A stretch of 64,000 nt of DNA from Streptomyces sp. Alt3 (GCF_030719215.1 NZ_CP120983.1:372001-436000); one strand, 5' to 3'. Numbered from the stretch's first letter, positions 18,266 to 27,348 are shown. Notes: a model not told the origin generated them from the sequence alone. Translations and numbers: made by a program.

Positions 18266-20287
18266 TCAGACCGCCGTGTTCATCGGATCAGGGCCGGAAC
18301 AGGGCAGCCGCAGGGTGAACACCGAGCCCTGGCCCACGGTGCTGACCACACCCGCCGTCCCGCCGTGCGCCTCGACGAGCTTGCGGACGATCGCCAGCCC
18401 CAGGCCGCTGCCCCCGGTCCGCCGGCTGCGTGACTTCTCCGCGCGCCAGAACCGGTCGAAGACGTACGGCAGATCCTCCTGCGCGATTCCGCTGCCCGTG
18501 TCGGCGACCTCCAGCAGCACCCCGTCGTCCGGTCCCCCGGGACCCGTCGCAAGGGCTCTCAGCGTCACCCGCCCTCCCGCAGGCGTGTGGCGTACGGCGT
18601 TGGACACCAGATTGCCGATCGCCTGCCGCAGCCGGACCGGGTCGGCCTCGACCTCGGGGACCGGTCCGTGCCCCTCGGGGACGGTCACCGTGAGGCTGAC
18701 GCCTGCGGCGTCGGCCTGCGCCTGATGGGCTGCCACGACATGGGCGAGGAGTTCCTCGACGCGTACGGGTTCGGGGTGCAGACGCAGGGCTCCGGCGTCG
18801 GCGGCCGACAGGTCCTGGAGATCGTCGATGATGTGCTGCAACTGCACCGCCTCCTCCAGGAGCGAGGAGACGAACGTCGCGTCCGCGTCGGCGATGCCGT
18901 CCTGGGCTCCCTCCAGCCACCCCCGGATGTTGCTCAGCGGGGTGCGCAGTTCGTGCGCGACATCGCTGACCATGACCTTGCGCTGTTCCTCCATCCGGGC
19001 GCGGTGGGCGGACATGTCGTTGAAGGCGGTGGCCAGCCGGCCGATCTCGTTGTCCGCGGCGACCACGACCTGCGACGGGGCCTCGCCGTCGCGCATGCGC
19101 TGGGCCGCTCCCGTGAGGGCGTGGAGCGGTCGGACGAGCCGGACCCCCGCGAGCACCGAGGCGCCCACGGTGAGCGCGAGGACGAGGGCCGCGACTCCGG
19201 TGATCTTCGCCGTGTTCCCGGGGGACAGGTCGAAGCCGGGGACCTCACCGCCGCCCGGGTCGCTGATGAAGAGCAGGGCGGGCGAGGCGACGTACGAACT
19301 GAGCTGCTCCTGGCGGGCGATGCCGACGCAGGAGGCGATGTCGCGGTCGTTCTCGCTGTCGAGGGGCGCGGGAGTGGCCACCTCGGTCGGCACCGCCTCC
19401 CTCGGGACAGCGATGCTGGGCTCGGGCGTCGGCAGGGGCACGGCGGTCGCGGGAACGGCCTCGTCGCCCGTCCTCCACGACAGGTCGAGATCGAGGTCCA
19501 CGGGTTCGCGTCCCTGCCTGTCCAGGCACGCGTTGACGAGTTCGTTGAGAGCGACGAGCGCCTTGGCCTCGCTCCCGGTGGGGCGGTCCAGCACGTCCGT
19601 CGAACACCGGCTGCCGCTCAGGCGGTCGGGGTCGTTGCCCACGACCTGGATACGGGGCCGGCCACTGGGCCCCTCGACGACGTCGGAGGCTATTCCGGAC
19701 CGGCTGAGGCACTGCACCGCCTCGTCCGCGGTGCGCCGGAGCGACGTGCGCTCCGCCTCGGACAGTTCGAACGGTCCGACGGCCCGCGGATCGACCCGGT
19801 CGGTCCCCGAGCGCTGCGCCCCGTCCGTTCCGGGTGCCGCGATCGTCACCGAGCCTGACCCCGAGTCGGAGACGGAGGAGACGTCCGCCACGGACAGCGG
19901 GTCCACGACCGCCGACGCCTGGGGAGGAAGGACCGGTGGGGGCGGGGAGGAATCTGCGGAGTCCGCGAGGATCTGCCGGCTCTGGGTCGTCAGCGTGATC
20001 CTCCGGTCGGACGTGTCGGCGAGCTCGTCCACCGTGGGGCCGACACCGTCCCAGGTGGGATGCCGGGCCGCGTAGGCGAGCAGGGTGTCCAGGACACGGG
20101 TGTCGGCGGCGAGGTTACGGCCCTGCTCCTGCTCGATCGCACCGGACGTGGTCTGCACTGCCAGCCACGCGGTCGCGGCGACCGAACAGGCCGCGACCAG
20201 TGCCGAGACCGCCAGGAGCCGTCCGAGGAGGCTCTTGCGCAGCGGCAGCCGCAGACGCTGCCCGCCCTTCTCAGCGCGCCGCGGCAC
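18266..20287 (-). CDS. Sensor histidine kinase with large extracellular domain
   Basis: 673-aa kinase. TM1 is at about residues 22-45. An unusually long extracellular segment (about 46-350) has several Cys (in AVQCLSRSG, GSRCSTDV, NACLDRQG and IASCVGIA) and Pro-rich spacers. TM2 is at about 355-378, followed by HAMP (LVRPLHALTGAAQRMRDGE), a phospho-His in MVSDVAHELRTPLSN (about 445) and a HATPase domain with GSGLGLAIVRKLVEAHGG. It overlaps the response-regulator gene by 17 bp. Cognate of the OmpR-type regulator at 20271; the signal is unknown, and proximity to the sortase suggests the cell envelope. Confidence 0.92.
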   Translation of the reverse strand: MPRRAEKGGQRLRLPLRKSLLGRLLAVSALVAACSVAATAWLAVQTTSGAIEQEQGRNLAADTRVLDTLLAYAARHPTWDGVGPTVDELADTSDRRITLTTQSRQILADSADSSPPPPVLPPQASAVVDPLSVADVSSVSDSGSGSVTIAAPGTDGAQRSGTDRVDPRAVGPFELSEAERTSLRRTADEAVQCLSRSGIASDVVEGPSGRPRIQVVGNDPDRLSGSRCSTDVLDRPTGSEAKALVALNELVNACLDRQGREPVDLDLDLSWRTGDEAVPATAVPLPTPEPSIAVPREAVPTEVATPAPLDSENDRDIASCVGIARQEQLSSYVASPALLFISDPGGGEVPGFDLSPGNTAKITGVAALVLALTVGASVLAGVRLVRPLHALTGAAQRMRDGEAPSQVVVAADNEIGRLATAFNDMSAHRARMEEQRKVMVSDVAHELRTPLSNIRGWLEGAQDGIADADATFVSSLLEEAVQLQHIIDDLQDLSAADAGALRLHPEPVRVEELLAHVVAAHQAQADAAGVSLTVTVPEGHGPVPEVEADPVRLRQAIGNLVSNAVRHTPAGGRVTLRALATGPGGPDDGVLLEVADTGSGIAQEDLPYVFDRFWRAEKSRSRRTGGSGLGLAIVRKLVEAHGGTAGVVSTVGQGSVFTLRLPCSGPDPMNTAV

Positions 20288-21002
20288 GCGTGGCTCCCTT
20301 CAGCGGGTCCATGAGTTTGTAGCCCACCCCGAAGACGGTGAGCAGCCGGACCGGACGCCGGGGCGCGCGCTCGATCTTCTTGCGGAGGTTCATGATGTGT
20401 ACGTCGACCGTGCGACTGCTGATGTACCGGTCGAAGCCGTGCAGTTCGGCGAGCAGTTGCTCACGGGAGAAGACACGCTCGGGCTCGGCCGCCATCGTGG
20501 CGAGGAGGCGGAACTCGCCCGGCGTGCACTCGACCCCGGTGCCGTCCACCGAGACCTCGTGGCGCACGGGATCGACGGCGAGTGTGCCCACCCTCAGCAC
20601 CTGTCCGCCGTCCTCGCGCGGTCCGTCCCGACGGGTGCGCCGCAGGAGGGTGCGGACCCGTGCCATGAGCTCCCGCGGGCTGTAGGGCTTCGTCATGTAG
20701 TCGTCCGCGCCCAGGTCGAGCCCGAGCAGCAGATCGTCCTCCGTGGCCCGGGCGGTGAGCATGAGGACCGCTACCTCGCGCCCCTCGGCACGCAGGATGC
20801 GGACCACGTCGAGCCCGTCGGCCCGAGGCATCATCACGTCGAGGACGAGCAGGTCGGGCGCCCCCTGCCTCGCCTGTTCCAGGGCGGCCAGGCCGTCGGA
20901 CACCACCGTGACCGCGTGGCCTTCGCGTTCGAGGTATCGGCGGACCAGCTCGGCCTGTTTCGCGTCGTCTTCCGCGACTATGACGTTTGCGCACACGTGC
21001 AC
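20271..21002 (-). CDS. OmpR/PhoB-family response regulator, probably leaderless
   Basis: 243-aa regulator. The receiver domain has acidic pocket VAEDD, phospho-acceptor Asp55 in LLVLDVMMPRADG, and Lys in YMTKPYSP. The winged-helix domain has EFRLLATMAAEPERVFSREQLL and YISSRTVDVHIMNLRKKI. The GTG at 21002 is preferred over the second GTG at 20996. There is no ribosome site; instead TACCTT (minus strand, 21009-21014) ends 6 nt before the GTG, the TANNNT -10 spacing of leaderless Streptomyces mRNAs. It overlaps the kinase gene and starts the block running to the sortase. Confidence 0.92.
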   Translation of the reverse strand: MHVCANVIVAEDDAKQAELVRRYLEREGHAVTVVSDGLAALEQARQGAPDLLVLDVMMPRADGLDVVRILRAEGREVAVLMLTARATEDDLLLGLDLGADDYMTKPYSPRELMARVRTLLRRTRRDGPREDGGQVLRVGTLAVDPVRHEVSVDGTGVECTPGEFRLLATMAAEPERVFSREQLLAELHGFDRYISSRTVDVHIMNLRKKIERAPRRPVRLLTVFGVGYKLMDPLKGATRAAAR

Positions 21003-21199
21003 GATCGTAAGGTAGCCCCGTGTGCCGACGGCCACCCCCGGTCCGCCCTCCCGGAGCCGGGGCCACGGACACCTGCCGCGCGTCACGGCCCGGTTCGCCC
21101 GTCGTGCCGGAGCCGGTACGCGCCGTCGGGACGGCCGGCAGCCGGGCGAAGCGGCCCGGCAAGGGCCGTCCCGAGGGACACCGTGTCAGCCGGGCCGGC

Positions 21200-21592
21200 T
21201 CACCCGAGTCGTCCTTCCTCCCGGCCGGTCAGGGCCGACTCCTCACGCACCGCCCGGGCTTGTCCGGTCCGCCCCAGGAGGAGCAGTTCCCGCTCGCACG
21301 CCTCCAGTGCTTTCAGCAGCAGTGCCGCCCGCTTCGGCTCGTCGTCGTTCATCCGCCGGGCCGCAGAGGCGGCCTCGGTCAGGACGGTCAGCCGGGTCTC
21401 CGCGTCCCCCGGGCCCACCACGCCGTACTCCAGGAGCGCCCGGGACAGACGCGGCAGGTACACCGCCGGGTTCACCCGGGCGAGCAGACGATAGGCGTCG
21501 ACGGCCTCGTGGACGTTGATGGTGCCGGATCCGAGCAGCAGAGTCCGTGCCCGCAGTACCGCATCGTGATCGACGCTCTCCCTGTGATTCAT
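21200..21592 (-). CDS. Helical hypothetical protein
   Basis: 130-aa protein, MNHRESVDHDAVLRARTLLL onward, all-helical, with TPR-like repeats (HEAVDAYRLLARVNPAVYLPRLSRALLEYG, broken across helices). No catalytic motif, signal or membrane segment. It resembles isolated TPR adaptor proteins common in Streptomyces. Regulation unseen. Its promoter would lie in the 367-bp gap 21593-21959. Function unknown. Confidence 0.6.
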   Translation of the reverse strand: MNHRESVDHDAVLRARTLLLGSGTINVHEAVDAYRLLARVNPAVYLPRLSRALLEYGVVGPGDAETRLTVLTEAASAARRMNDDEPKRAALLLKALEACERELLLLGRTGQARAVREESALTGREEGRLG

Positions 21593-21647
21593 GACGGCGA
21601 TTCTGGAGGGGACGGCAGGCCTCCAACAAGGCTTGGCAGACGTGCTG

Positions 21648-21660
21648 TTCGTCCTACGAA
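21648..21660. promoter_or_regulatory. Inverted repeat in divergent gap
   Basis: TTCGT-CCT-ACGAA lies about 55 bp upstream of the helical protein gene, in the 367-bp gap before the prenyl-synthase cassette. The gap (21593-21959) holds no other structure I can support. Confidence 0.3.
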
Positions 21661-21959
21661 AATGCCGTCTGACCTGTCATGATGGGTGTGTCATCACTCC
21701 TCTCGGCCCGGCCGCCGGGTCACGGCCCACGGGATCGACGCCCGGACAGGACCTCCCACTCCCCCGTCCGTTCGGCTCGATGACACGCGGACGCCCGAGG
21801 TTTGGGCGTCGCGTCCGCAGGGTGGGCGTGATCCGTACGACCGGGCGAAGCGCTCACTCGTTGGTGACTTCCGCCGTTCCCGTGCCGTGCGCGACCCGAT
21901 CCTCAGGAGTGCGGCGCTTCGACCGGCGTCGCCGGGTTTCTGCGGTGAGGGGAGACGGC

Positions 21960-22238
21960 ATGACGCGGGATGCGGAGTGGCCCGACGGGCCGGACGGGCG
22001 GGCCGTGCTGCTGGTGGCCGGGCTGGCGGATCTGGCGGTGACCACGGCGGGTTCGGTCCTGGGGACGGTACGGGGGTTGCTCCGGCGATCCGACACCGCG
22101 GAGCTGGCGGCGGAGGCCGAGCACGATCTGATCGCCAGGGGCCGCCTGGTGCTGGGGCGTTGGTCCACCGCTCCCCCGGCCCACCTCGAGGTGCTCGCCC
22201 GGGAAGCCCTCGCCCGGCGGGCCGCCGATGACTCATGA
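21960..22238 (+). CDS. Small hypothetical protein of the prenyl-synthase cassette
   Basis: 92-aa helical protein beginning MTRDAEWPDGPDGRAVLLVA, with a mildly hydrophobic segment at residues 15-40 and an amphipathic remainder ending LAREALARRAADDS. The stop at 22238 overlaps the start of the polyprenyl synthase by 11 bp, so the two are coupled. No known domain. GGGGAG precedes the ATG at 21960. Possibly a membrane-associating partner of the prenyl synthase; that is inference. Confidence 0.6.
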   Translation: MTRDAEWPDGPDGRAVLLVAGLADLAVTTAGSVLGTVRGLLRRSDTAELAAEAEHDLIARGRLVLGRWSTAPPAHLEVLAREALARRAADDS

Positions 22239-23283
22239 CCGGTGGGACCCGGCCGAGTTCAAGGCACGCGTCGACGGCGTACTGCGGCGGTTCGTCGCAC
22301 AGGAGGCGGAGCGGTTCGCAGCCGTGGACCCGGCGCTGGGTCCGGTCGCCGAGCAACTGGAGTCCTCCGTCGCGCACGGGAAGAGACTGCGGGCGGCGTT
22401 CTGCTACTGGGGCTGGCGGGCCACCGGGCAGCCGGACGACGAGTCGCTCGTCCGGGCGGCGGCCTCGATGGAGTTGGTGCACGCCGCCGCGGTCGTCCAC
22501 GACGACCTCATCGACGACAGTCCGCTGCGTCACGGGCGCCCGACCGCACACATCGCCCTGCGTGGTGCGGTACGCCGCCGCCCGCGTTCCGTCTCGGCCG
22601 GCAGATCGCTGGCGATGCTCGTGGGCGACCTGCTGATGGGTCTGGCGGGTCAGCTGTTCGCCACCAGCGGCCTGCCCGCGGCCTATCTCGCCCGGGCCCG
22701 GCCACTCTGGTCGGCCCTGGCCCGGGATCTGATAGCCGGGGAGTGCCTGGAGATCCTGCGCACCGGATCGCCTCCGGACACCGTCGAGTCGTTGAAGGTG
22801 ATCCGGTACAAGACCGCCAAGTACACGGTCGAACAGCCCTTGTTGATCGGCGGCGCCCTCGCGGGAGCCGGTGACCGGGTGCGCTCCGGATACTCCGCGT
22901 ACGGTCTGCCCCTGGGCGAGGCATTCCAGCTGCGGGACGATCTGCTCGGCCTGTTCGGGAGCCCCGAGGACACCGGCAAGGCGAACACCGACGACCTTCG
23001 GGGGTGCCGTCCCACGGCCCTTCTGGCGGAGACCTGGCGTGTCGCCGACGACAGCGAACGGCGGCAGCTGCGTGCCGTCCTGGGGCGGCGTGATCCCGGG
23101 GAGGAGGGTCTGCACGCGGCTCGTGAGCTGATGCGCCGGCTCGACGCTCCCGGCCGGATCGAGAAGATGATCACCGAGCGGGTCGAGGAGGCCCTCACCG
23201 CCCTTGACGGGCTCGCTCTGCCGGCCCCCGCCACCACGGCTCTCACCGCGCTGGCGCACTCGGTGGCGGTCCGTGGGGCCTGA
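22228..23283 (+). CDS. Polyprenyl diphosphate synthase
   Basis: 351-aa trans-isoprenyl diphosphate synthase. The first Asp motif is VHDDLIDDSPLRHGRP (Asp92 region) and the second is QLRDDLLGLFG (about 237), with GKRLRAAF upstream of the first. The loop RRRPRSVSAGRS just after the first motif is longer than in CrtE. It is distinct from crtE at 1903, so it probably feeds another prenyl product. It overlaps the preceding small gene and is followed 120 bp later by a DUF2236 oxygenase. Product chain length cannot be read with confidence; the residues before the first motif (LVHAAAVV) are small. Confidence 0.9.
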   Translation: MTHDRWDPAEFKARVDGVLRRFVAQEAERFAAVDPALGPVAEQLESSVAHGKRLRAAFCYWGWRATGQPDDESLVRAAASMELVHAAAVVHDDLIDDSPLRHGRPTAHIALRGAVRRRPRSVSAGRSLAMLVGDLLMGLAGQLFATSGLPAAYLARARPLWSALARDLIAGECLEILRTGSPPDTVESLKVIRYKTAKYTVEQPLLIGGALAGAGDRVRSGYSAYGLPLGEAFQLRDDLLGLFGSPEDTGKANTDDLRGCRPTALLAETWRVADDSERRQLRAVLGRRDPGEEGLHAARELMRRLDAPGRIEKMITERVEEALTALDGLALPAPATTALTALAHSVAVRGA

Positions 23284-23403
23284 TCACACGCGCGGCGGGC
23301 GGCACCGGCGTCCGCCGCCCGGCCGCTGTCGCTCCCCGTCCTCGGAACCATCCCGCCCCGTACCCGTCGTGCGCCACCTACACACAGCCCGAGGAGCCTC
23401 ACC

Positions 23404-24576
23404 GTGCGCTACACCGAGTCGTCGTTGAACACCCTGCGCCGAACTGGTGACGAACTCGCCGACGCCACCGTCGCCACCCTCTTCGAACGCGGGGAGGTGG
23501 GGAAGTTCAACACCCTGATGCGTTACGTCTCCACCGCCGGCGCTCCCCTGCCGGACGGCCTTCCCGATGTCGCCCGCGAGTACCTCGAGGTGACGGGCGC
23601 ACCACCGGCCTGGGTCGACTGGGGTGAGATGGAGAGGGCCCGCCTGTTCTTCATCGACAACAACGTGCACATCTCCACCGCCCTGTCCTTCGCCTCCATG
23701 CCGGCGTGCTACGTCGTCCCCCACGTGGCGAAACTGCTGTCGGCCACCCACGGGCTCGACTACCCCTCGAAACGGATGGCGGAGACGGGCCAGTTCACCG
23801 TTCATCTGATGCAGCCGGACGCCTTCGAGGCCGGGGGCCGCTTCATCCCCGCCGCGCAGAAGGTACGCCTCCTCCACGCCTCCATCCGTCACCATCTGAG
23901 GCGCGAGGAGCGCTGGGACACCACGGCCCTCGGAACGCCGATCTGCCAGGAGGACATGATCGGCGGTCAGATGTTCTTCTCCATGCTCGTCCTCGACAGC
24001 CTGCACCGCCTCGGGATCCACATGTCGGAGGAAGGCGCCCGGGCGTACTACTACGCCTGGCGCGTGGTCGGCGCCATGCTCGGTGTCGACCAGGACGCGG
24101 TACCCAGGACCCTCGACGAGGCCCGCGGCTTCCTCGACCTCTACATGCTCCGGCACATGGGTCCGTCGCCGGAGGGCGCGCATCTGACACGCCAGCTCAT
24201 CGACCTGTACGAGGAGGTCGTGCCGGGCACCTTCTTCGACCCGGTCGTGTCCGCCCTCATCCGGCACCTCGTCGGCGACACCTGCGGCGACTGGCTCGGC
24301 GTGCCCCGCACCTCGTGGGACACCGTCGTCAAGGCCGTGCCGCACCTGATCGGCGTACTGGAGACCGTCGAGGACCGTTCACCGCTGGGAGCCTGGGCCC
24401 TGGACCGGCTCGGCCATCTCACGACCGTTCTCGAGCTGTCCTCCCTGACCCGCGGGCGCGTCATGCACTACGCCATCCCCGAACACCTCAAGAAGGACTA
24501 CGACGTCTCCAGCTCGGTACCCCGTACCGAGCGGTGGGTTCCACCGGCGGCCACGGTCCCGCGGGCAGGCGCCTAG
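23404..24576 (+). CDS. Oxygenase MpaB / DUF2236 family (Lcp-like) protein
   Basis: 390-aa protein of the DUF2236 family, which includes the b-type heme rubber oxygenase Lcp and fungal MpaB. Family-like residues are visible: Arg124 and Thr128 in KRMAETGQF, and the heme-ligand candidate His158 in KVRLLHASIRHHL. There is no signal peptide, unlike secreted Lcp. The GTG at 23404 follows GAGGAG. It lies in the same direction as, and 120 bp after, a polyprenyl synthase, suggesting that it acts on an isoprenoid; that is inference. In the known family members the reaction is oxidative C=C cleavage. Confidence 0.85.
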   Translation: MRYTESSLNTLRRTGDELADATVATLFERGEVGKFNTLMRYVSTAGAPLPDGLPDVAREYLEVTGAPPAWVDWGEMERARLFFIDNNVHISTALSFASMPACYVVPHVAKLLSATHGLDYPSKRMAETGQFTVHLMQPDAFEAGGRFIPAAQKVRLLHASIRHHLRREERWDTTALGTPICQEDMIGGQMFFSMLVLDSLHRLGIHMSEEGARAYYYAWRVVGAMLGVDQDAVPRTLDEARGFLDLYMLRHMGPSPEGAHLTRQLIDLYEEVVPGTFFDPVVSALIRHLVGDTCGDWLGVPRTSWDTVVKAVPHLIGVLETVEDRSPLGAWALDRLGHLTTVLELSSLTRGRVMHYAIPEHLKKDYDVSSSVPRTERWVPPAATVPRAGA

Positions 24577-24670
24577 TACCTATTCGGCCGATGTCACCCT
24601 GTGGGTGCCGTGCCGTGACCGTGGGACCGGCGGTGGTCCGCCCGGTGAGGTCTCCGCCGTCCCGGCCGGC

Positions 24671-25543
24671 TCAGCGGGCTCCCGCAGTGGCACGGAGCTG
24701 TTCGGCCAGCCGCGCGAGTTCGGCCGCCGTGGCAGGCGAGAAGTCGCTGAGTCCGCTGTGCACGGCCGTCGGGCTCTTCAGGAAACGCCGGAGCACGGGC
24801 ACGAGCAGCCCTTGCGGCAGCGTCCGCAACGCGGCGAACGCGCGAGGTACCGGTGGCGTCGTCAGGGCGGCGAGGTTCTGCCGCACGAGGTGGAGCATGC
24901 CGCGGACCGCGTCGGGATCGGCGGCCAGCTCCACGGGGCCGCCCGCCAGGTGCACCGCCTGTCCGAGCGGGACCTCGAACGCGGCGTGCGTCCTGAGCCA
25001 GGCGTCCATCTGCGGCTCGGCCCTGGCGTTGAACCCGGCAGCTCGGAACGCCTCCACGGTCCTCACCAGTCGTGGGGTGGTACGACCGTCGGGCTCGCCG
25101 ATCGGCATCGCGACCCGGCGGACAATGAAATTGGGCCTGCGGTATCGGACCACGTCGCCGTCCATCGTGCCGCCGGTCGCGGGGAAGCCGAGCAGCACCC
25201 GCTCGTGACCGATCACCGCTCCCAGCGGGTCCGGGCCGGCTGCCCAGTTGAGCAGGAACAGCACGTCGCCCTGGACACCGGCGAGTGATTCCAGCACCGC
25301 ATCCACCTGGTGGGTGCGGACGAAGACGGTGATCAGGTCGTACCCGCCGTCCGGACGGTCGACCACCGGCACCGGCACGCGTCCGACAGTGGGGCTGCCA
25401 CCCTCGGCGAACTGCACGCCGTGCCGGCGAAGAGCGGTCAGGCGCCCACCCCTGGCGAGGAGCGAAACGTCGTGGCCGGCCTCGTGCATCCGGGCGGCGA
25501 ACAGGCTGCCGAGCACTCCGGCGCCGTACACGAGCAGCTTCAT
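24671..25543 (-). CDS. Ketopantoate reductase (ApbA/PanE) family protein
   Basis: 290-aa NADPH-dependent reductase of the 2-dehydropantoate 2-reductase fold. The N-terminal MKLLVYGAGVLGSLFAARM gives the GxGxxG nucleotide site, followed by LLARGGRLTALRRHG. The C-terminal helical domain has the equivalent of the catalytic Lys region around QMDAWLRTHAAFEVPLG, but I do not see the canonical Lys, so it may act on another substrate than ketopantoate. It is divergent from a TetR regulator over a 70-bp gap full of inverted repeats, so it is almost certainly the regulator's target. Confidence 0.8.
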   Translation of the reverse strand: MKLLVYGAGVLGSLFAARMHEAGHDVSLLARGGRLTALRRHGVQFAEGGSPTVGRVPVPVVDRPDGGYDLITVFVRTHQVDAVLESLAGVQGDVLFLLNWAAGPDPLGAVIGHERVLLGFPATGGTMDGDVVRYRRPNFIVRRVAMPIGEPDGRTTPRLVRTVEAFRAAGFNARAEPQMDAWLRTHAAFEVPLGQAVHLAGGPVELAADPDAVRGMLHLVRQNLAALTTPPVPRAFAALRTLPQGLLVPVLRRFLKSPTAVHSGLSDFSPATAAELARLAEQLRATAGAR

Positions 25544-25559
25544 GTCGGATCTCCTTCAT

Positions 25560-25595
25560 ACGAACGTTTGATTCATACGTTCGTTTCATTCAAAC
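25560..25595. promoter_or_regulatory. TetR operator in divergent promoter
   Basis: ACGAACGT (25560-25567) and ACGTTCGT (25577-25584) form an inverted repeat. An overlapping pair GTTTGA (25566-25571) and TCAAAC (25590-25595) lies within the same AT-rich stretch. The block sits in the 70-bp gap between the reductase and the TetR gene, so binding would control both. Confidence 0.65.
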
Positions 25596-25613
25596 ATATG
25601 TAGAGTCCCTCGT

Positions 25614-26246
25614 GTGGCGACCCCAGACACCCGCACCCAGATCCTCGACGCGGCCGAGCACCTCTTCGCCGAGCACGGATACCGCGGCACCTCGGTCCGT
25701 GCGATCACCAAGCTCGCCGGAGCGAATCTGGCCGCCGTCGGCTACCACTTCGGCTCGAAGGCGGAGCTGATGGCCGCAGTCGCCCGCCGCGTGATCGAGC
25801 CCATCGACGCCGCCCAGTGCGCCGGACTCGACAAGCTGTTTGCCCGGACCCCCGAACCGCCGGTCGGCGAACTGGTGGAGGCTTTCGTGGGGCCGCTGTT
25901 CGACGAGATGCCGGCCGGCGACGAGGGCGGCGCCCGGACGTCCCGGCTGATCGTGACGATCCTCAGCGACCCGGCCGAGGAGGTCCGCAGCTGGACAGGC
26001 CCGGCCGAGGAAACGGTCCGCGAGCGCTACCTCGCGGCGTTCGCGCGGGTACTGCCCGGCCTGTCCCCGGAGGAGCTGTGGTTCCGGATGCGGGGGATCC
26101 TTGCCGTGACGGCCGTCGACCGACTCGATGTACACCAGCAGCCCTCCCCCGGCTGCGCGTCGTCCCCGGTGGAGGGCGAGGCGGCCAGGGGGTGGGCGAT
26201 CACGTTCCTGACAGCAGCGATGAGTGCGCCACCGGCCCGGACCTGA
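25614..26246 (+). CDS. TetR-family transcriptional regulator
   Basis: 210-aa repressor. The N-terminal helix-turn-helix is RTQILDAAEHLFAEHGYRG then TSVRAITKLAGANLAAVGYH and FGSKAELMAAV. The C-terminal helical ligand domain includes RVLPGLSPEELWFRMRGIL. This C-terminal layout resembles the CerR/YbiH-like subgroup. The GTG at 25614 has no Shine-Dalgarno; TATGTA about 15 nt upstream suggests a very short leader. Divergent from the ApbA/PanE-like gene, with palindromes between; likely autoregulatory. Confidence 0.9.
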   Translation: MATPDTRTQILDAAEHLFAEHGYRGTSVRAITKLAGANLAAVGYHFGSKAELMAAVARRVIEPIDAAQCAGLDKLFARTPEPPVGELVEAFVGPLFDEMPAGDEGGARTSRLIVTILSDPAEEVRSWTGPAEETVRERYLAAFARVLPGLSPEELWFRMRGILAVTAVDRLDVHQQPSPGCASSPVEGEAARGWAITFLTAAMSAPPART

Positions 26247-26713
26247 CGGCCCCGAGCCGGACGCCGGCGGCGCGGGTCGGGCGGTGTTCACCCTGCGGAC
26301 GAGAGCGGTGGACGAGAGCGGTGGCGGCTTGTCGGCGGCGTTCCCGTTCCGCCGGATGACGGATCGGCGGGTCGTGCCGGACACGGTTGGCTCCGGTCCG
26401 GACCGTCCGGGAGCCGCGTGATGAGGACCCCTGGTTGTGGTCCGCAGGTCGGGGCGATGGTGCGTATGTGACGGGAAAACACATCATCGCCGGTCAGAAG
26501 ACTGTTCCTGCCGCCTGTACGGATGGGTGGTGGCCAGGAGGGGCGCGGTTGTGCCACGGTGGACGGACACGAGACCGTCCGGTACCACGGGTGCCGGACT
26601 TTGGGTTCTGGGCGTTGCCCCCTTCACGGGCTCCCGGCTCCCGCCATCGTCGTCACCCCTCAGAAGGGGCTTCGCCTTTGGGCTCACCACCCCGGAAGGG
26701 GGGCACGCCCACC
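26247..26713. other. Gap without supportable gene
   Basis: 467 bp between the TetR gene and the STAS gene. Frames here lack ribosome sites and domain character. I see no strong palindrome or terminator. Confidence 0.5.
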
Positions 26714-27052
26714 ATGAACGTCACTACGCTGATCGACGCCACCAGTGCCACGATCATCCCGCACGGCGAGATCGACCACACCACCCTGCCCAAGCTCCGT
26801 GCCGTGGTCGCCGCACTGCCGCGGGATGTGGCCGAAGTGGTCTGGGACCTGAAGGACACGCCCTTCATCGACACCGCGGGCCTGCATCTGCTTGTCGATC
26901 CGCCGCCGGCCGACGTCCCGCCGCGCCGGGCGACTGTGACCGGCATGCAGTCGCAGCCGTTGCGAGTGCTGCGCACCGCTGCGGAACTCTTCCCCACCCT
27001 CGAATTCGCCCGCCTGCTTCCCGAGGCCCGACAGCACGAAGCGGCGGCCTGA
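26714..27052 (+). CDS. STAS-domain anti-sigma factor antagonist
   Basis: 112-aa single STAS domain of the SpoIIAA/RsbV type. It opens MNVTTLIDATSATIIPHGEI and contains the phosphorylation-loop region WDLKDTPFIDTAGLHLL, where Thr54 in Asp-Thr-Ala-Gly takes the place of the Ser of the classic Asp-Ser-Ser/Ala-Gly. Such proteins bind anti-sigma kinases and are reactivated by PP2C phosphatases such as those at 15887 and 56405. The insertion PPPADVPPRR after the loop is unusual. ATG at 26714. Orphan gene with no neighbouring kinase. The 296-bp gap after it (27053-27348) shows nothing I can support. Confidence 0.85.
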   Translation: MNVTTLIDATSATIIPHGEIDHTTLPKLRAVVAALPRDVAEVVWDLKDTPFIDTAGLHLLVDPPPADVPPRRATVTGMQSQPLRVLRTAAELFPTLEFARLLPEARQHEAAA

Positions 27053-27348
27053 CAGCGCCAGGTCCACGAGCACAGGGGGGCCGGGGACGCTCCGCGTCCG
27101 CCGGTGCAACGCTTCGGCCTCCGCTCCGTCCACGGCGCAGGCGTCACGGTGAGCGGGACGGCGAGTGAGACCCCGGCCGACGGGCGGCGAATACCGGACG
27201 GCGTTCACCTGCCGCGGCCGGGGTGGGCCGTCGGCGGCCTCCTGTGCCGGGGTGAGGTCCTGTGGAGCCCGGGCCGCTCCACGGGACCGCCTGACAAAGC
27301 CCTGCCAGGGGGCCCGTGACGCCTCCGGCCCTCCTGGGCCGGATCGGC

